Shown here piece by piece: positions 1 through 5,778 of a stretch of DNA of 5,842 nucleotides. The stretch comes from an uncultured Bacillota bacterium (lineage in GTDB: Bacteria > Bacillota > Clostridia > Peptostreptococcales > Anaerovoracaceae), in contig CAMNNG010000075.1 in NCBI GenBank assembly GCA_946545145.1, forward strand, positions 1-5,842, in the 5' to 3' direction. The notes under the pieces were generated by a model. It saw only the letters and a program-made list of their open reading frames with translations. It searched no databases and had not been told where the DNA came from. Each line of letters opens with the position of its first letter. Within the stretch, counting starts at the first letter, position 1. A program made the position numbers and the translations under genes.

Positions 1-135
1 CATAACGGGCACAGGCACTCACATCCGCATCCCGCGCCGGGACATGAGCATCCCCATACACATACGGATGCAGAAGGACACACATATACACATACGCATG
101 GCGGAGACGATCATGCGCACGCACATAGAGAATAA
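1..135 (+). CDS. 3' end of an upstream gene with a histidine-rich C-terminal tail (partial)
   Basis: Reading in frame from base 1 gives 44 codons without a stop, ending at TAA 133-135. Fifteen of the 44 residues are His, mostly alternating with Gly, Pro, Thr, Ala or Ser (for example GHRHSHPHP, HEHPHTHT, THTHGGDDHAHAH), with six Asp/Glu. Such tails are known on metal transporters, their ATPases and metal-insertion chaperones, where they bind Ni, Co or Zn; that is family knowledge, not shown here. The body of the protein lies outside the window, so its identity cannot be read. The stop is 37 bases before the ATG of the substrate-binding lipoprotein and no terminator lies between, so the two genes are probably one operon. 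An ABC ATPase or permease of the same uptake system is a reasonable guess, a metal chaperone an alternative. A 15-base word (56-70 and 86-100, one mismatch, 30-base period) suggests the tail grew by local duplication. Confidence 0.8.
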   Translation, partial: HNGHRHSHPHPAPGHEHPHTHTDAEGHTYTHTHGGDDHAHAHRE

Positions 136-160
136 GAGTCACAACACATTTAACAGCAAA

Positions 161-167
161 GGAGAGG
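161..167 (+). promoter_or_regulatory. Ribosome binding site that fixes the start of the substrate-binding lipoprotein
   Basis: GGAGAGG lies five bases before ATG 173. The in-frame ATG at 44 has no comparable purine-rich sequence and sits inside the His-rich coding region of the upstream gene. Only the 173 start puts a lipoprotein signal peptide at the N-terminus. Confidence 0.85.
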
Positions 168-172
168 TAAAC

Positions 173-1156
173 ATGAAAACAAAAAAACTGATCGCAATAG
201 TCCTGTGTTTAGTCATGGCTATGCTGACACTTGCGGCATGCGGCGGCTCGTCGACATCCGGCTCCGGTGAGGAGCAGGCATCGACAGCATCCACAGAAGG
301 CTATCCCGTAACGGTCAAGAACTATGACAGGGAAGTCACGGTAGACAAAAGGCCGGAAAAGGTCCTGACTCTCGGACCGAACTGCACGGAGCTCTTCGCT
401 GCGCTCGGACTCGGCGACCTCGTGATCGGAAGATCCCTGGTCAACCATTCGAGAGGACCTCTTGATGAGTATGCGGATATCGTCAACAATATCCCGGAAC
501 TCAATCACTCGTCCGCAACGAGAGAAGCTGTCCTTTCATCGGGAGCTGACTTCATCTACACTCTCGACTGGGAGATCGGTGAAGAAGGCGTAGTTATCGA
601 CGAAGTCGAAAAGCAGGGAATGAACGTTCTGGTCAACCAGGCGAAGACCCTCGACCAGCAGTACGACGAGATCCGTGCGATCGGAAAGATATTCCAGATC
701 GAGGATAAGGCTGAGGCTTTCATCAAGGACCAGCAGGATCGTATCGCTGCAGTGCAGGAGAAGGTCAAGGGCCAGGAGCCGGTCAAAGTCCTCGTATATG
801 ACAGCGGCAATGACGGCGTATTCACATGCTCGGGAACGAACTTTGAGACGCTTCTCATCGAACAGGCCGGCGGCAAGAACATATTCGACGATCAGAAAGA
901 AAAGGACTGGATAACAGTAAGCTACGAAGAGGCTATCAAGAGAGAACCTGATGTGATCCTCATCCACGACTACGATTCGCCTTCAGTCGAAGAGAAGATC
1001 CAGGAGATCAAGACGAACCCGGTACTGTCGAAGCTCGACTGCGTCAAGAATGAAAAGTTCGCTACGATAGAGCTCGAGAGCGTTCTTCCGGGAGACAGGA
1101 TGGCATACACGGTAGAAAAACTTTCGAAGGAATTCTATCCGGATCTGTTCAAATAG
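173..1156 (+). CDS. ABC transporter substrate-binding lipoprotein, siderophore/cobalamin (FecB/BtuF) type
   Basis: This 327-residue protein should be the extracellular, membrane-anchored receptor of a metal-chelate importer. Residues 1-22 are a lipoprotein signal peptide (KTKK, a hydrophobic core, then lipobox LAAC with Cys23 as the lipidated residue). A Ser/Gly/Thr/Glu-rich linker follows to about residue 43. The mature part fits the Peripla_BP_2 family: the N-lobe opens with RPEKVLTLGPNCTELFAALGLGDLVIGRS (broken here as RPEKVLTLGPN at 60-70 and LGLGDLVIGRS at 78-88). A helical linker lies around 160-198 and the C-lobe starts at about 203 (VKVLVYDSG), with EAIKREPDVILIHDYD near 253-268. Length is normal for the family. 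The ligand cannot be read; ferric siderophore, heme, cobalamin or another metal chelate are all possible. The His-rich gene upstream favours a metal-related ligand. No FecCD-type permease is inside the window; it may lie to the left, or the ABC pair downstream may serve instead. A longer start at 44 is rejected. Confidence 0.9.
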   Translation: MKTKKLIAIVLCLVMAMLTLAACGGSSTSGSGEEQASTASTEGYPVTVKNYDREVTVDKRPEKVLTLGPNCTELFAALGLGDLVIGRSLVNHSRGPLDEYADIVNNIPELNHSSATREAVLSSGADFIYTLDWEIGEEGVVIDEVEKQGMNVLVNQAKTLDQQYDEIRAIGKIFQIEDKAEAFIKDQQDRIAAVQEKVKGQEPVKVLVYDSGNDGVFTCSGTNFETLLIEQAGGKNIFDDQKEKDWITVSYEEAIKREPDVILIHDYDSPSVEEKIQEIKTNPVLSKLDCVKNEKFATIELESVLPGDRMAYTVEKLSKEFYPDLFK

Positions 1157-1175
1157 AAGATCAGAGAACATCTCA

Positions 1176-1204
1176 TTGATAATATAGAATAGTACTCATA
1201 TAAT
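1176..1204 (+). promoter_or_regulatory. Sigma-A-type promoter for the ABC transporter pair
   Basis: TTGATA at 1176-1181 (5 of 6 match to TTGACA) is followed by exactly 17 bases and then a perfect TATAAT at 1199-1204. It lies in the 105-base gap after the substrate-binding gene. The expected transcription start is near 1210-1212, which gives a leader of about 50 bases before the ABC gene start at 1262. The two transporter genes can therefore be expressed separately from the upstream operon. Confidence 0.8.
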
Positions 1205-1205
1205 T

Positions 1206-1237
1206 ATGGCGGATGCTGCTCAGGCAGCATCCGTTAT
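1206..1237 (+). promoter_or_regulatory. Hairpin / dyad at the predicted +1 (operator, 5' stabilising hairpin, or weak terminator)
   Basis: GGATGCTGC (1211-1219) and GCAGCATCC (1224-1232) form a perfect 9-bp inverted repeat around a TCAG loop. Flanking bases 1206-1210 and 1233-1237 extend it to 14 bp including two G-U pairs. The dyad begins where transcription from the 1176-1204 promoter should start, so as DNA it could be an operator and as RNA a 5'-terminal stem-loop. It could also end the upstream transcript, but the following bases (GTTATCAATACT) are a poor U tract, so a classical terminator is the less likely reading. Confidence 0.6.
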
Positions 1238-1261
1238 CAATACTGTAAATCAAACGACCGG

Positions 1262-2995
1262 ATGAATGTATATATAAGACTGCTCGGATTCCTGAGCGAT
1301 ATCAAGAAAGAAATAGCAGGAAAGACTCTGCTGGGCCTCGTGATCTCCGCGACATATCTTGTCCAGGCTGTGCTGATGGCGCAGATAGTGAATCTGGTAT
1401 TCGGATCACAGGACAAGGCGGAGTTGTTTTCGCGTCTGGCGGCAGTAGTGGCGGCGATACTGATCAGGAGCTGGCTCATGATGAGAAACGAGTCATATAC
1501 GAAGACCATGGCTCAGAAGATCAAGGGAAAGATCAGATCAGTCGTCCTGGAGCATATGTTCAGGCTCGGCCCCGGACAGATGAACGACAAGCGGAGCGGA
1601 GAGCTCACTTCGCTGGTGCTGGACGGAGTCGAAGCACTGGAGCATTTTTATGTCAGCTTCATCCCGCAGGTGTTCACCGTGCTGATAGTCGGCGGCTTCT
1701 CGTTCTTCTATCTGCTGCAGTATGATCCGCTTACTTCTGTCATACTGATCCTTGCGATGGTGCTTTGCGTGGTAGTCCCCATCGCGACGATCCCTATCGT
1801 CGAGAAGAACATTGGCGATTACTGGACGGATTACTCGCGGCTTACTGCGCAGTATATCGACGCTGTGCAGGGGCTCACGACCCTGAAGACGCTCGACGCG
1901 GAAAAGAGCATGGGCAGCATACTGAAGAAAGAAGCGACTTCCTTCTGGCGCAGATCGATAAAGAATACGGGCATATCGCTCAGCAACGCGTCTTTGATGC
2001 TTATCCTGACTTCGGTCACTTCATCGATCACGGTCGTGATCGCAGCGCTGCGCGCATATAACGGGACGATCGAAGCGGCAGCCGTGCCGGTGTTCCTCTT
2101 CCTGACGGTCGAGTGCGCAAGACCTCTTTTCGATCTGAACAGGTACTGGCACTCATCGTTCCTGGGCCTGTCCACTGCGGAAGGTCTGTTCGAGCTCATG
2201 GACACCGAGCCTAAGATCGTCGACAGAGAAGACGCGGCGAAGAACGGCATAGAAGAGATGCCGGAGATAAGATTCGAGAATGTGACGTTCTCATATACAG
2301 GAAGCGAAGACGTTCTTAAGGACGTATCGTTTACGATCTCGAAAGGGAGCAAGACTGCGATCGTAGGAAGGTCGGGCTCCGGAAAGTCTACGATAGTCAA
2401 TCTGCTGATCAGATTCTACGACCCGCAGGAGGGCGCGATCAAGATCAGCGGAAAAGACATGAGGGATTACGAACTGTCATATCTGCAGAGCAGGATGAGC
2501 GCCGTTTTCCAGGATACTTTCCTGTTTTACGGCACTGTCCGGGAAAACATCAGGATGTCTCGTCCGGATGCGACGGACGAAGAGATCGTTGCTGCGGCGC
2601 GCCTCGCCCGGGCGGACGAATTCATAGACAAACTTCCGGAAGGTTACGATACGATAGTCGGCGAAAGAGGACTGACGCTCTCGGGCGGCGAAAGACAGAG
2701 GATATCTATCGCCCGGGCGATCATCAAGGATTCGCCGGTGATGATACTCGACGAGGCGACGGCCAGCGTCGATGCGGAAAGCGAAAAACTGATACAGAAT
2801 GCGATAGACGAGCTGTCCCGAAAGAGGACGAGCGTCATCGTCGCGCACAGACTTTCTACAGTGCGTGACGCGGACAATATCATCGTTCTCGAGAACGGCA
2901 CTGTGGCCGAACAGGGGACACATGAAGAACTGCTCGCGAAGAAAGGCATCTACCACGAACTGATAAAGGCGCAGGAGGAGATAAAGAATGTCTGA
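1262..2995 (+). CDS. ABC transporter, fused permease/ATPase half-transporter (first of a heterodimer)
   Basis: This 577-residue half-transporter has a membrane domain followed by a nucleotide-binding domain in the inner membrane. Hydrophobic segments lie near residues 20-48, 56-73, 132-153, 155-180, 242-268 and 272-290, the six helices of the exporter (type IV) fold. The ATPase domain, from about 335, is complete: A-loop Tyr345, Walker A GRSGSGKST (369-377, Lys375), Q-loop Gln417, signature LSGGE (473-477), Walker B with Asp497 and catalytic Glu498, H-loop His529. The stretch GLTTLKTLDAEK (204-215) is reminiscent of CydD-like exporters. ATG 1262 is the only in-frame start after a stop at 1190-1192, yet no Shine-Dalgarno sequence precedes it, unlike every other gene here. 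The next gene overlaps its end by 8 bases, indicating coupled translation and a heterodimer. Context next to a siderophore-type binding protein allows IrtAB/YbtPQ-like import; export of a metallophore, peptide or heme-related compound cannot be excluded. Confidence 0.93.
   Translation: MNVYIRLLGFLSDIKKEIAGKTLLGLVISATYLVQAVLMAQIVNLVFGSQDKAELFSRLAAVVAAILIRSWLMMRNESYTKTMAQKIKGKIRSVVLEHMFRLGPGQMNDKRSGELTSLVLDGVEALEHFYVSFIPQVFTVLIVGGFSFFYLLQYDPLTSVILILAMVLCVVVPIATIPIVEKNIGDYWTDYSRLTAQYIDAVQGLTTLKTLDAEKSMGSILKKEATSFWRRSIKNTGISLSNASLMLILTSVTSSITVVIAALRAYNGTIEAAAVPVFLFLTVECARPLFDLNRYWHSSFLGLSTAEGLFELMDTEPKIVDREDAAKNGIEEMPEIRFENVTFSYTGSEDVLKDVSFTISKGSKTAIVGRSGSGKSTIVNLLIRFYDPQEGAIKISGKDMRDYELSYLQSRMSAVFQDTFLFYGTVRENIRMSRPDATDEEIVAAARLARADEFIDKLPEGYDTIVGERGLTLSGGERQRISIARAIIKDSPVMILDEATASVDAESEKLIQNAIDELSRKRTSVIVAHRLSTVRDADNIIVLENGTVAEQGTHEELLAKKGIYHELIKAQEEIKNV
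2973..2978 (+). promoter_or_regulatory. Strong ribosome binding site of the second ABC gene, inside the end of the first
   Basis: A perfect AGGAGG lies nine bases before ATG 2988 and within the last codons of the preceding gene. With the 8-base overlap it decides the start and suggests coupled, roughly stoichiometric synthesis of the two subunits. Confidence 0.85.
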
Positions 2996-4721
2996 CAGAA
3001 AGAAGAACATAGTCAATCTCTCCAGGACCATCAGACCATACAGCGGGGAGATGTCGGCGGCGATGTTCTCTGCTTTCCTGAAGCAGGGCTCGGTCATCGG
3101 CGCCGCTGCGATAACATCATATATTGCGGGTATAGCATTGGGTAAAGGCGATACCGGGAACATCAGGCTGCTGATCGTCCTGCTTGCCGCATTTATCCTG
3201 ATGCGGGCTCTGGGGCATTTCGGCGAGATGTATTTCGCTCATGACGTAGCGTTCAGAGTAATAAGGAATTTCAGGCTGGACATATATAACAAACTTGCCG
3301 AGATAGCGCCTGCTTACACACTGCGTAAGCAGACAGGTCAGATCGGCCAGGCGTTCGTCGCGGACGTCGAGATCCTGGAGATCTTCCTCGCGCATACTTT
3401 CAGCAGTTTTCTGATCGCCATCATCCTGACGGTGCTGATAATGATCGCGCTGCTGTTCGTGAACCCGATACTGTCGCTGCTCGTGATAGCGGCGGCCGTG
3501 CTCCTGATGGCCGTTCCGTACAAGATGGGAAAGAAGGCAGAGGACCGCGGCAGGGAGGTAAGGGAATCCCTGGCGGAGTCGAACGTCATAATGGTGGAGA
3601 GCATCCAGGGGATCAGGGAGCTCGTGATGCTCGGACAGAGCTCGCGCAGGATGAAGGACATCAACTCTGCGATGGATGATCTTTATAAAGAACAGTACAT
3701 GTACGGTCTGCTCAAAGGAAAACAGTCAATGGCAACTCAGGTCATATGCGGTCTTTTCACCGCGGCGGTCATGGTATGCGCAGCGTGGCTGGTGAGCGCG
3801 GGACAGATGGATAAGGTGATGTACCCGGTCGCAGTGATGCTGTCGACCGTCATCCTCGGGCCGGTCCTGGAACTGACTACTGTCGCGCAGGAACTGGGAG
3901 TAGTGTTCGCTGCGTCGAACAGGATCCGGGCGCTGCTTGACGAAGAGCCTGTCATAAAGGATGAAGGAAGGCTCGATGCAGATATGGAACCGATGTCTGT
4001 GCGCTTTGAAAACGTCAGCTTTGCTTATGAGCCCGGCGGTGAAGAGGTCCTCCGCGATGTCAGCTTCGACATCGAAGCGGGAGAGACAGTCGTACTTGTC
4101 GGTCACTCCGGCGCGGGCAAGAGCACCTGCGCGAACCTGATACTGAGATACTGGGATCCGGATGAAGGCAGGATATTGTTCGGAGGGACAGACATCAGAG
4201 AATACAGCATGGAAGCTCTGAGGCATATGGTAAGCGCAGCCTCGCAGGAGACTTACCTGTTCCATACGAGCGTCGAAGAGAACATAAGGCTCGGAAGGCC
4301 TGACTCGACAGACAGCGAGATAGAGGAAGCGGCAGGGAAAGCGAATGCGGATGAGTTCATAAAGAAACTGCCGCAGGGGTATGACACTGTCACGGGAGAA
4401 AGAGGCTTCAGACTGTCAGGCGGACAGAAGCAGAGAGTCGCGATAGCGCGTACGCTGCTGAGGGATGCTCCCATCGTCATCCTCGACGAGTCCGTGTCGA
4501 ACCTCGATGCTGAAAACGAACTGTATATGCAGCACATCCTCGCTGAGCAGCTGAAAGACAAGACTGTCGTGATGATAGCTCACAGACTGTCGACTATCCT
4601 TTCCGCGGACAGGATCATCGTTCTTGAGGATGGAAGACCGGTCGATATAGGGACTCACGAAGAACTGAACTCGAGATGTGAGACATACAGGAACCTTATT
4701 AAAAATCAGATGAACGATTAA
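2988..4721 (+). CDS. ABC transporter, fused permease/ATPase half-transporter (second of a heterodimer)
   Basis: Also 577 residues, this is the partner half-transporter. Hydrophobic segments lie near 30-52, 58-76, 137-158, 161-178, 248-270 and 276-296, followed by an ATPase domain from about 337. Visible motifs are A-loop Tyr347, Walker A GHSGAGKST (372-380, Lys378), Q-loop Gln420, signature LSGGQ (476-480), Walker B with Asp500 and Glu501, and H-loop His532. All catalytic residues are present, so neither composite ATP site looks degenerate, unlike many heterodimeric exporters in which one subunit lacks the Walker B glutamate. The D-loop reads SNLD, against ASVD in the first subunit. Outside the ATPase motifs the two proteins differ clearly, so this is an old pair and not a recent duplication. 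Start ATG 2988 has a strong AGGAGG. No convincing terminator follows; the next gene starts 105 bases later. Substrate and direction of transport are not readable; metal-chelate import is an inference from the neighbouring binding protein. Confidence 0.93.
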   Translation: MSDRKKNIVNLSRTIRPYSGEMSAAMFSAFLKQGSVIGAAAITSYIAGIALGKGDTGNIRLLIVLLAAFILMRALGHFGEMYFAHDVAFRVIRNFRLDIYNKLAEIAPAYTLRKQTGQIGQAFVADVEILEIFLAHTFSSFLIAIILTVLIMIALLFVNPILSLLVIAAAVLLMAVPYKMGKKAEDRGREVRESLAESNVIMVESIQGIRELVMLGQSSRRMKDINSAMDDLYKEQYMYGLLKGKQSMATQVICGLFTAAVMVCAAWLVSAGQMDKVMYPVAVMLSTVILGPVLELTTVAQELGVVFAASNRIRALLDEEPVIKDEGRLDADMEPMSVRFENVSFAYEPGGEEVLRDVSFDIEAGETVVLVGHSGAGKSTCANLILRYWDPDEGRILFGGTDIREYSMEALRHMVSAASQETYLFHTSVEENIRLGRPDSTDSEIEEAAGKANADEFIKKLPQGYDTVTGERGFRLSGGQKQRVAIARTLLRDAPIVILDESVSNLDAENELYMQHILAEQLKDKTVVMIAHRLSTILSADRIIVLEDGRPVDIGTHEELNSRCETYRNLIKNQMND

Positions 4722-4776
4722 AAACAATAGATGACGGGTGCGGCGTGCGCTCAATGTACGCGGTAGTTATCCTCAT

Positions 4777-4806
4777 TTCTAAATGTGAGACTTCTAAACG
4801 TGAGAC
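4777..4806 (+). repeat. Tandem 15-bp direct repeat upstream of the cyclase-family gene
   Basis: TTCTAAATGTGAGAC (4777-4791) is followed at once by TTCTAAACGTGAGAC (4792-4806), identical at 14 of 15 positions. It lies 20 bases before the cyclase start and just ahead of its ribosome binding site. It may be a pair of regulator binding sites or a small duplication. The rest of the 4722-4826 gap holds only a weak hairpin (4743-4748 with 4756-4761, one G-U) and no promoter I can defend. Confidence 0.75.
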
Positions 4807-4826
4807 AAAGATGAAAGGAGAAAACA

Positions 4827-5501
4827 ATGAAATCGTATCGTTTTATAGATCTGTCGCAGCCTCTTTATAATGGAATCCCGCTTGTAAGCCTCTTGCCGCG
4901 TTTCGCCGCATGGCCGTGCCTTTCCAAAAGCGCAGGCGATACATGCAACAGCAACGCGCAACTCTTCAGTGACCATACGGGTACACACTGTGACGCTCCC
5001 AGACATATGTTCGATGACGGAAAGACTATCGACCAGTATCCTGTAGATGCGTATTCCGGCAAAGCGGTCGCACTGGATCTGAGAGATTATGATGAGTGCG
5101 CTATAACAGTTGAAGCTATCAAAGAAGCAGAGGAAAAAGCTGCACGTGGAATAGAGGAAGGCGACATAGTAGCAATGGTCACGACTCATTCGAGGCATTG
5201 GGCTCCGATCCCTGATGGATATGAATATCTGAAGAATCGTCCATGGGTGGATCCCGAAGCAGCAAAGTATCTTATAGACAAGAAGATAAAAGCTATCGCG
5301 ATCGATTTCGGCGGTCCGGATCCTCTTGGCGGAACGCATATAATCCATGAGATGCTGCTTTCCAGAGACATACTGATCATTGAAAGTCTGTGCAACCTTG
5401 AAGAGGTGATGAACAAAGAGTTCATGTTCCTGGCATTTCCACTGAAGCTGGTAGGCTCGACAGGAGCACCTACACGAGCAGTGGCGATGCTTGAAGAATA
5501 A
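4827..5501 (+). CDS. Cyclase-family metal-dependent hydrolase (KynB/arylformamidase-like fold)
   Basis: This 224-residue protein belongs to the Cyclase family (PF04199), which holds arylformamidase KynB, isatin hydrolase and related amide or lactone hydrolases. The diagnostic motif HTGTHCDAPRHM is at residues 50-61: by analogy with KynB, His50, His54 and Asp56 bind metal and His60 is catalytic. The C-terminal motifs HEMLL (His174) and IIESLCNL (Glu186) match the second metal-binding part of the fold. The N-terminus FIDLSQPLYNGIP (6-18) is also typical, and the length is normal. No signal peptide is seen, so it should be cytoplasmic. ATG 4827 has AGGAG at 4816-4820, six bases away. No tryptophan or kynurenine genes lie nearby, so arylformamidase activity is not supported by context. 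It could be transcribed through from the ABC genes, but the 105-base gap leaves this open; a terminator follows closely. Confidence 0.88.
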   Translation: MKSYRFIDLSQPLYNGIPLVSLLPRFAAWPCLSKSAGDTCNSNAQLFSDHTGTHCDAPRHMFDDGKTIDQYPVDAYSGKAVALDLRDYDECAITVEAIKEAEEKAARGIEEGDIVAMVTTHSRHWAPIPDGYEYLKNRPWVDPEAAKYLIDKKIKAIAIDFGGPDPLGGTHIIHEMLLSRDILIIESLCNLEEVMNKEFMFLAFPLKLVGSTGAPTRAVAMLEE

Positions 5502-5535
5502 ACCTGAAGAACAGTTAATATATGCAGACAGAAAC

Positions 5536-5567
5536 AAAACACCCAAGATCAAAGGCTTGGGTGTTTT
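5536..5567 (+). terminator. Rho-independent terminator after the cyclase-family gene
   Basis: AAAACACCCAAG (5536-5547) and CTTGGGTGTTTT (5556-5567) form a perfect 12-bp stem with an 8-base loop; its 3' arm supplies the T run. The A run on the left arm means it could also work on the other strand. It separates the accessory genes from the tRNA-tuf unit. Confidence 0.9.
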
Positions 5568-5596
5568 CCGGTCAAAAGTCATGGTCTTCTGACCGG
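5568..5596 (+). other. Second hairpin directly after the terminator
   Basis: CCGGTCA (5568-5574) pairs with TGACCGG (5590-5596). The 15-base interior can pair further (AAG 5576-5578 with CTT 5586-5588, interrupted by mismatches). It has no T tract. It sits between the terminator and the tRNA promoter; function unknown. Confidence 0.5.
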
Positions 5597-5619
5597 CAGT
5601 TTCCGCGATGTTGAAATCG

Positions 5620-5648
5620 TTGACATTCCAACGAATATATAGTAACAT
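5620..5648 (+). promoter_or_regulatory. Promoter of the tRNA-Thr/tuf unit
   Basis: A perfect TTGACA (5620-5625), a 17-base spacer and TAACAT (5643-5648, 4 of 6 match) form a sigma-A-type promoter. The predicted start near 5655 lies about eight bases before the mature tRNA end, and the short leader would be removed by RNase P. Confidence 0.75.
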
Positions 5649-5662
5649 TAAAAAGTCGACGT

Positions 5663-5739
5663 GCTGTTGTAGCTCAGTCGGTAGAGCACTTCCTTGGTAA
5701 GGAAGAGGTTCGGCAGTTCGAGTCTGCTCAACAGCTCCA
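5663..5739 (+). tRNA. tRNA-Thr (anticodon GGU), CCA encoded
   Basis: A full cloverleaf can be folded: acceptor GCTGTTG/CAACAGC, D stem GCTC/GAGC, anticodon stem CTTCC/GGAAG with loop TTGGTAA, T stem GGCAG/CTGCT with loop TTCGAGT, discriminator T5736 and encoded CCA at 5737-5739. The anticodon GGT (5696-5698) reads ACC and ACU threonine codons. The variable loop is AGGTTC, six bases, one longer than usual. It lies 39 bases before tuf and almost certainly shares its transcript. Confidence 0.97.
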
Positions 5740-5765
5740 ACATATAAGAAGTATGAGTTTTTATC

Positions 5766-5771
5766 AGGAGG
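5766..5771 (+). promoter_or_regulatory. Ribosome binding site of tuf
   Basis: AGGAGG lies seven bases before ATG 5779, a strong site as expected for one of the most highly translated genes. Confidence 0.9.
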
Positions 5772-5778
5772 AAACAAA

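Noticed and set aside
90..125. Possible cobalamin riboswitch (B12-box-like CGGAGAC at 102-108 before a BtuF-like gene)
   Set aside because: Only a short core matches, the other conserved boxes are absent, and the stretch is better explained as protein-coding.
21..126. Repeated CATAC/CATGC words, possibly a short repeat array or CRISPR-like structure
   Set aside because: Units are short and irregular without uniform spacers; they follow from alternating His codons.
44..172. In-frame N-terminal extension of the binding protein, rich in His/Ile/Arg
   Set aside because: It overlaps the His-rich coding end of the upstream gene in another frame, has no ribosome binding site and would place the signal peptide internally.
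2477..3163. Minus-strand open frame of 228 codons across the ABC gene junction
   Set aside because: It is a shadow of two well-supported ABC genes on the plus strand and shows no family motifs.
4743..4761. Hairpin GCGTGC/GTACGC after the second ABC gene as a terminator
   Set aside because: The stem is only six pairs with a G-U, and no T tract follows.
5743..5748. TATAAG between the tRNA and tuf as a separate tuf promoter
   Set aside because: No acceptable -35 box is found at the right distance; the upstream region is the tRNA itself.
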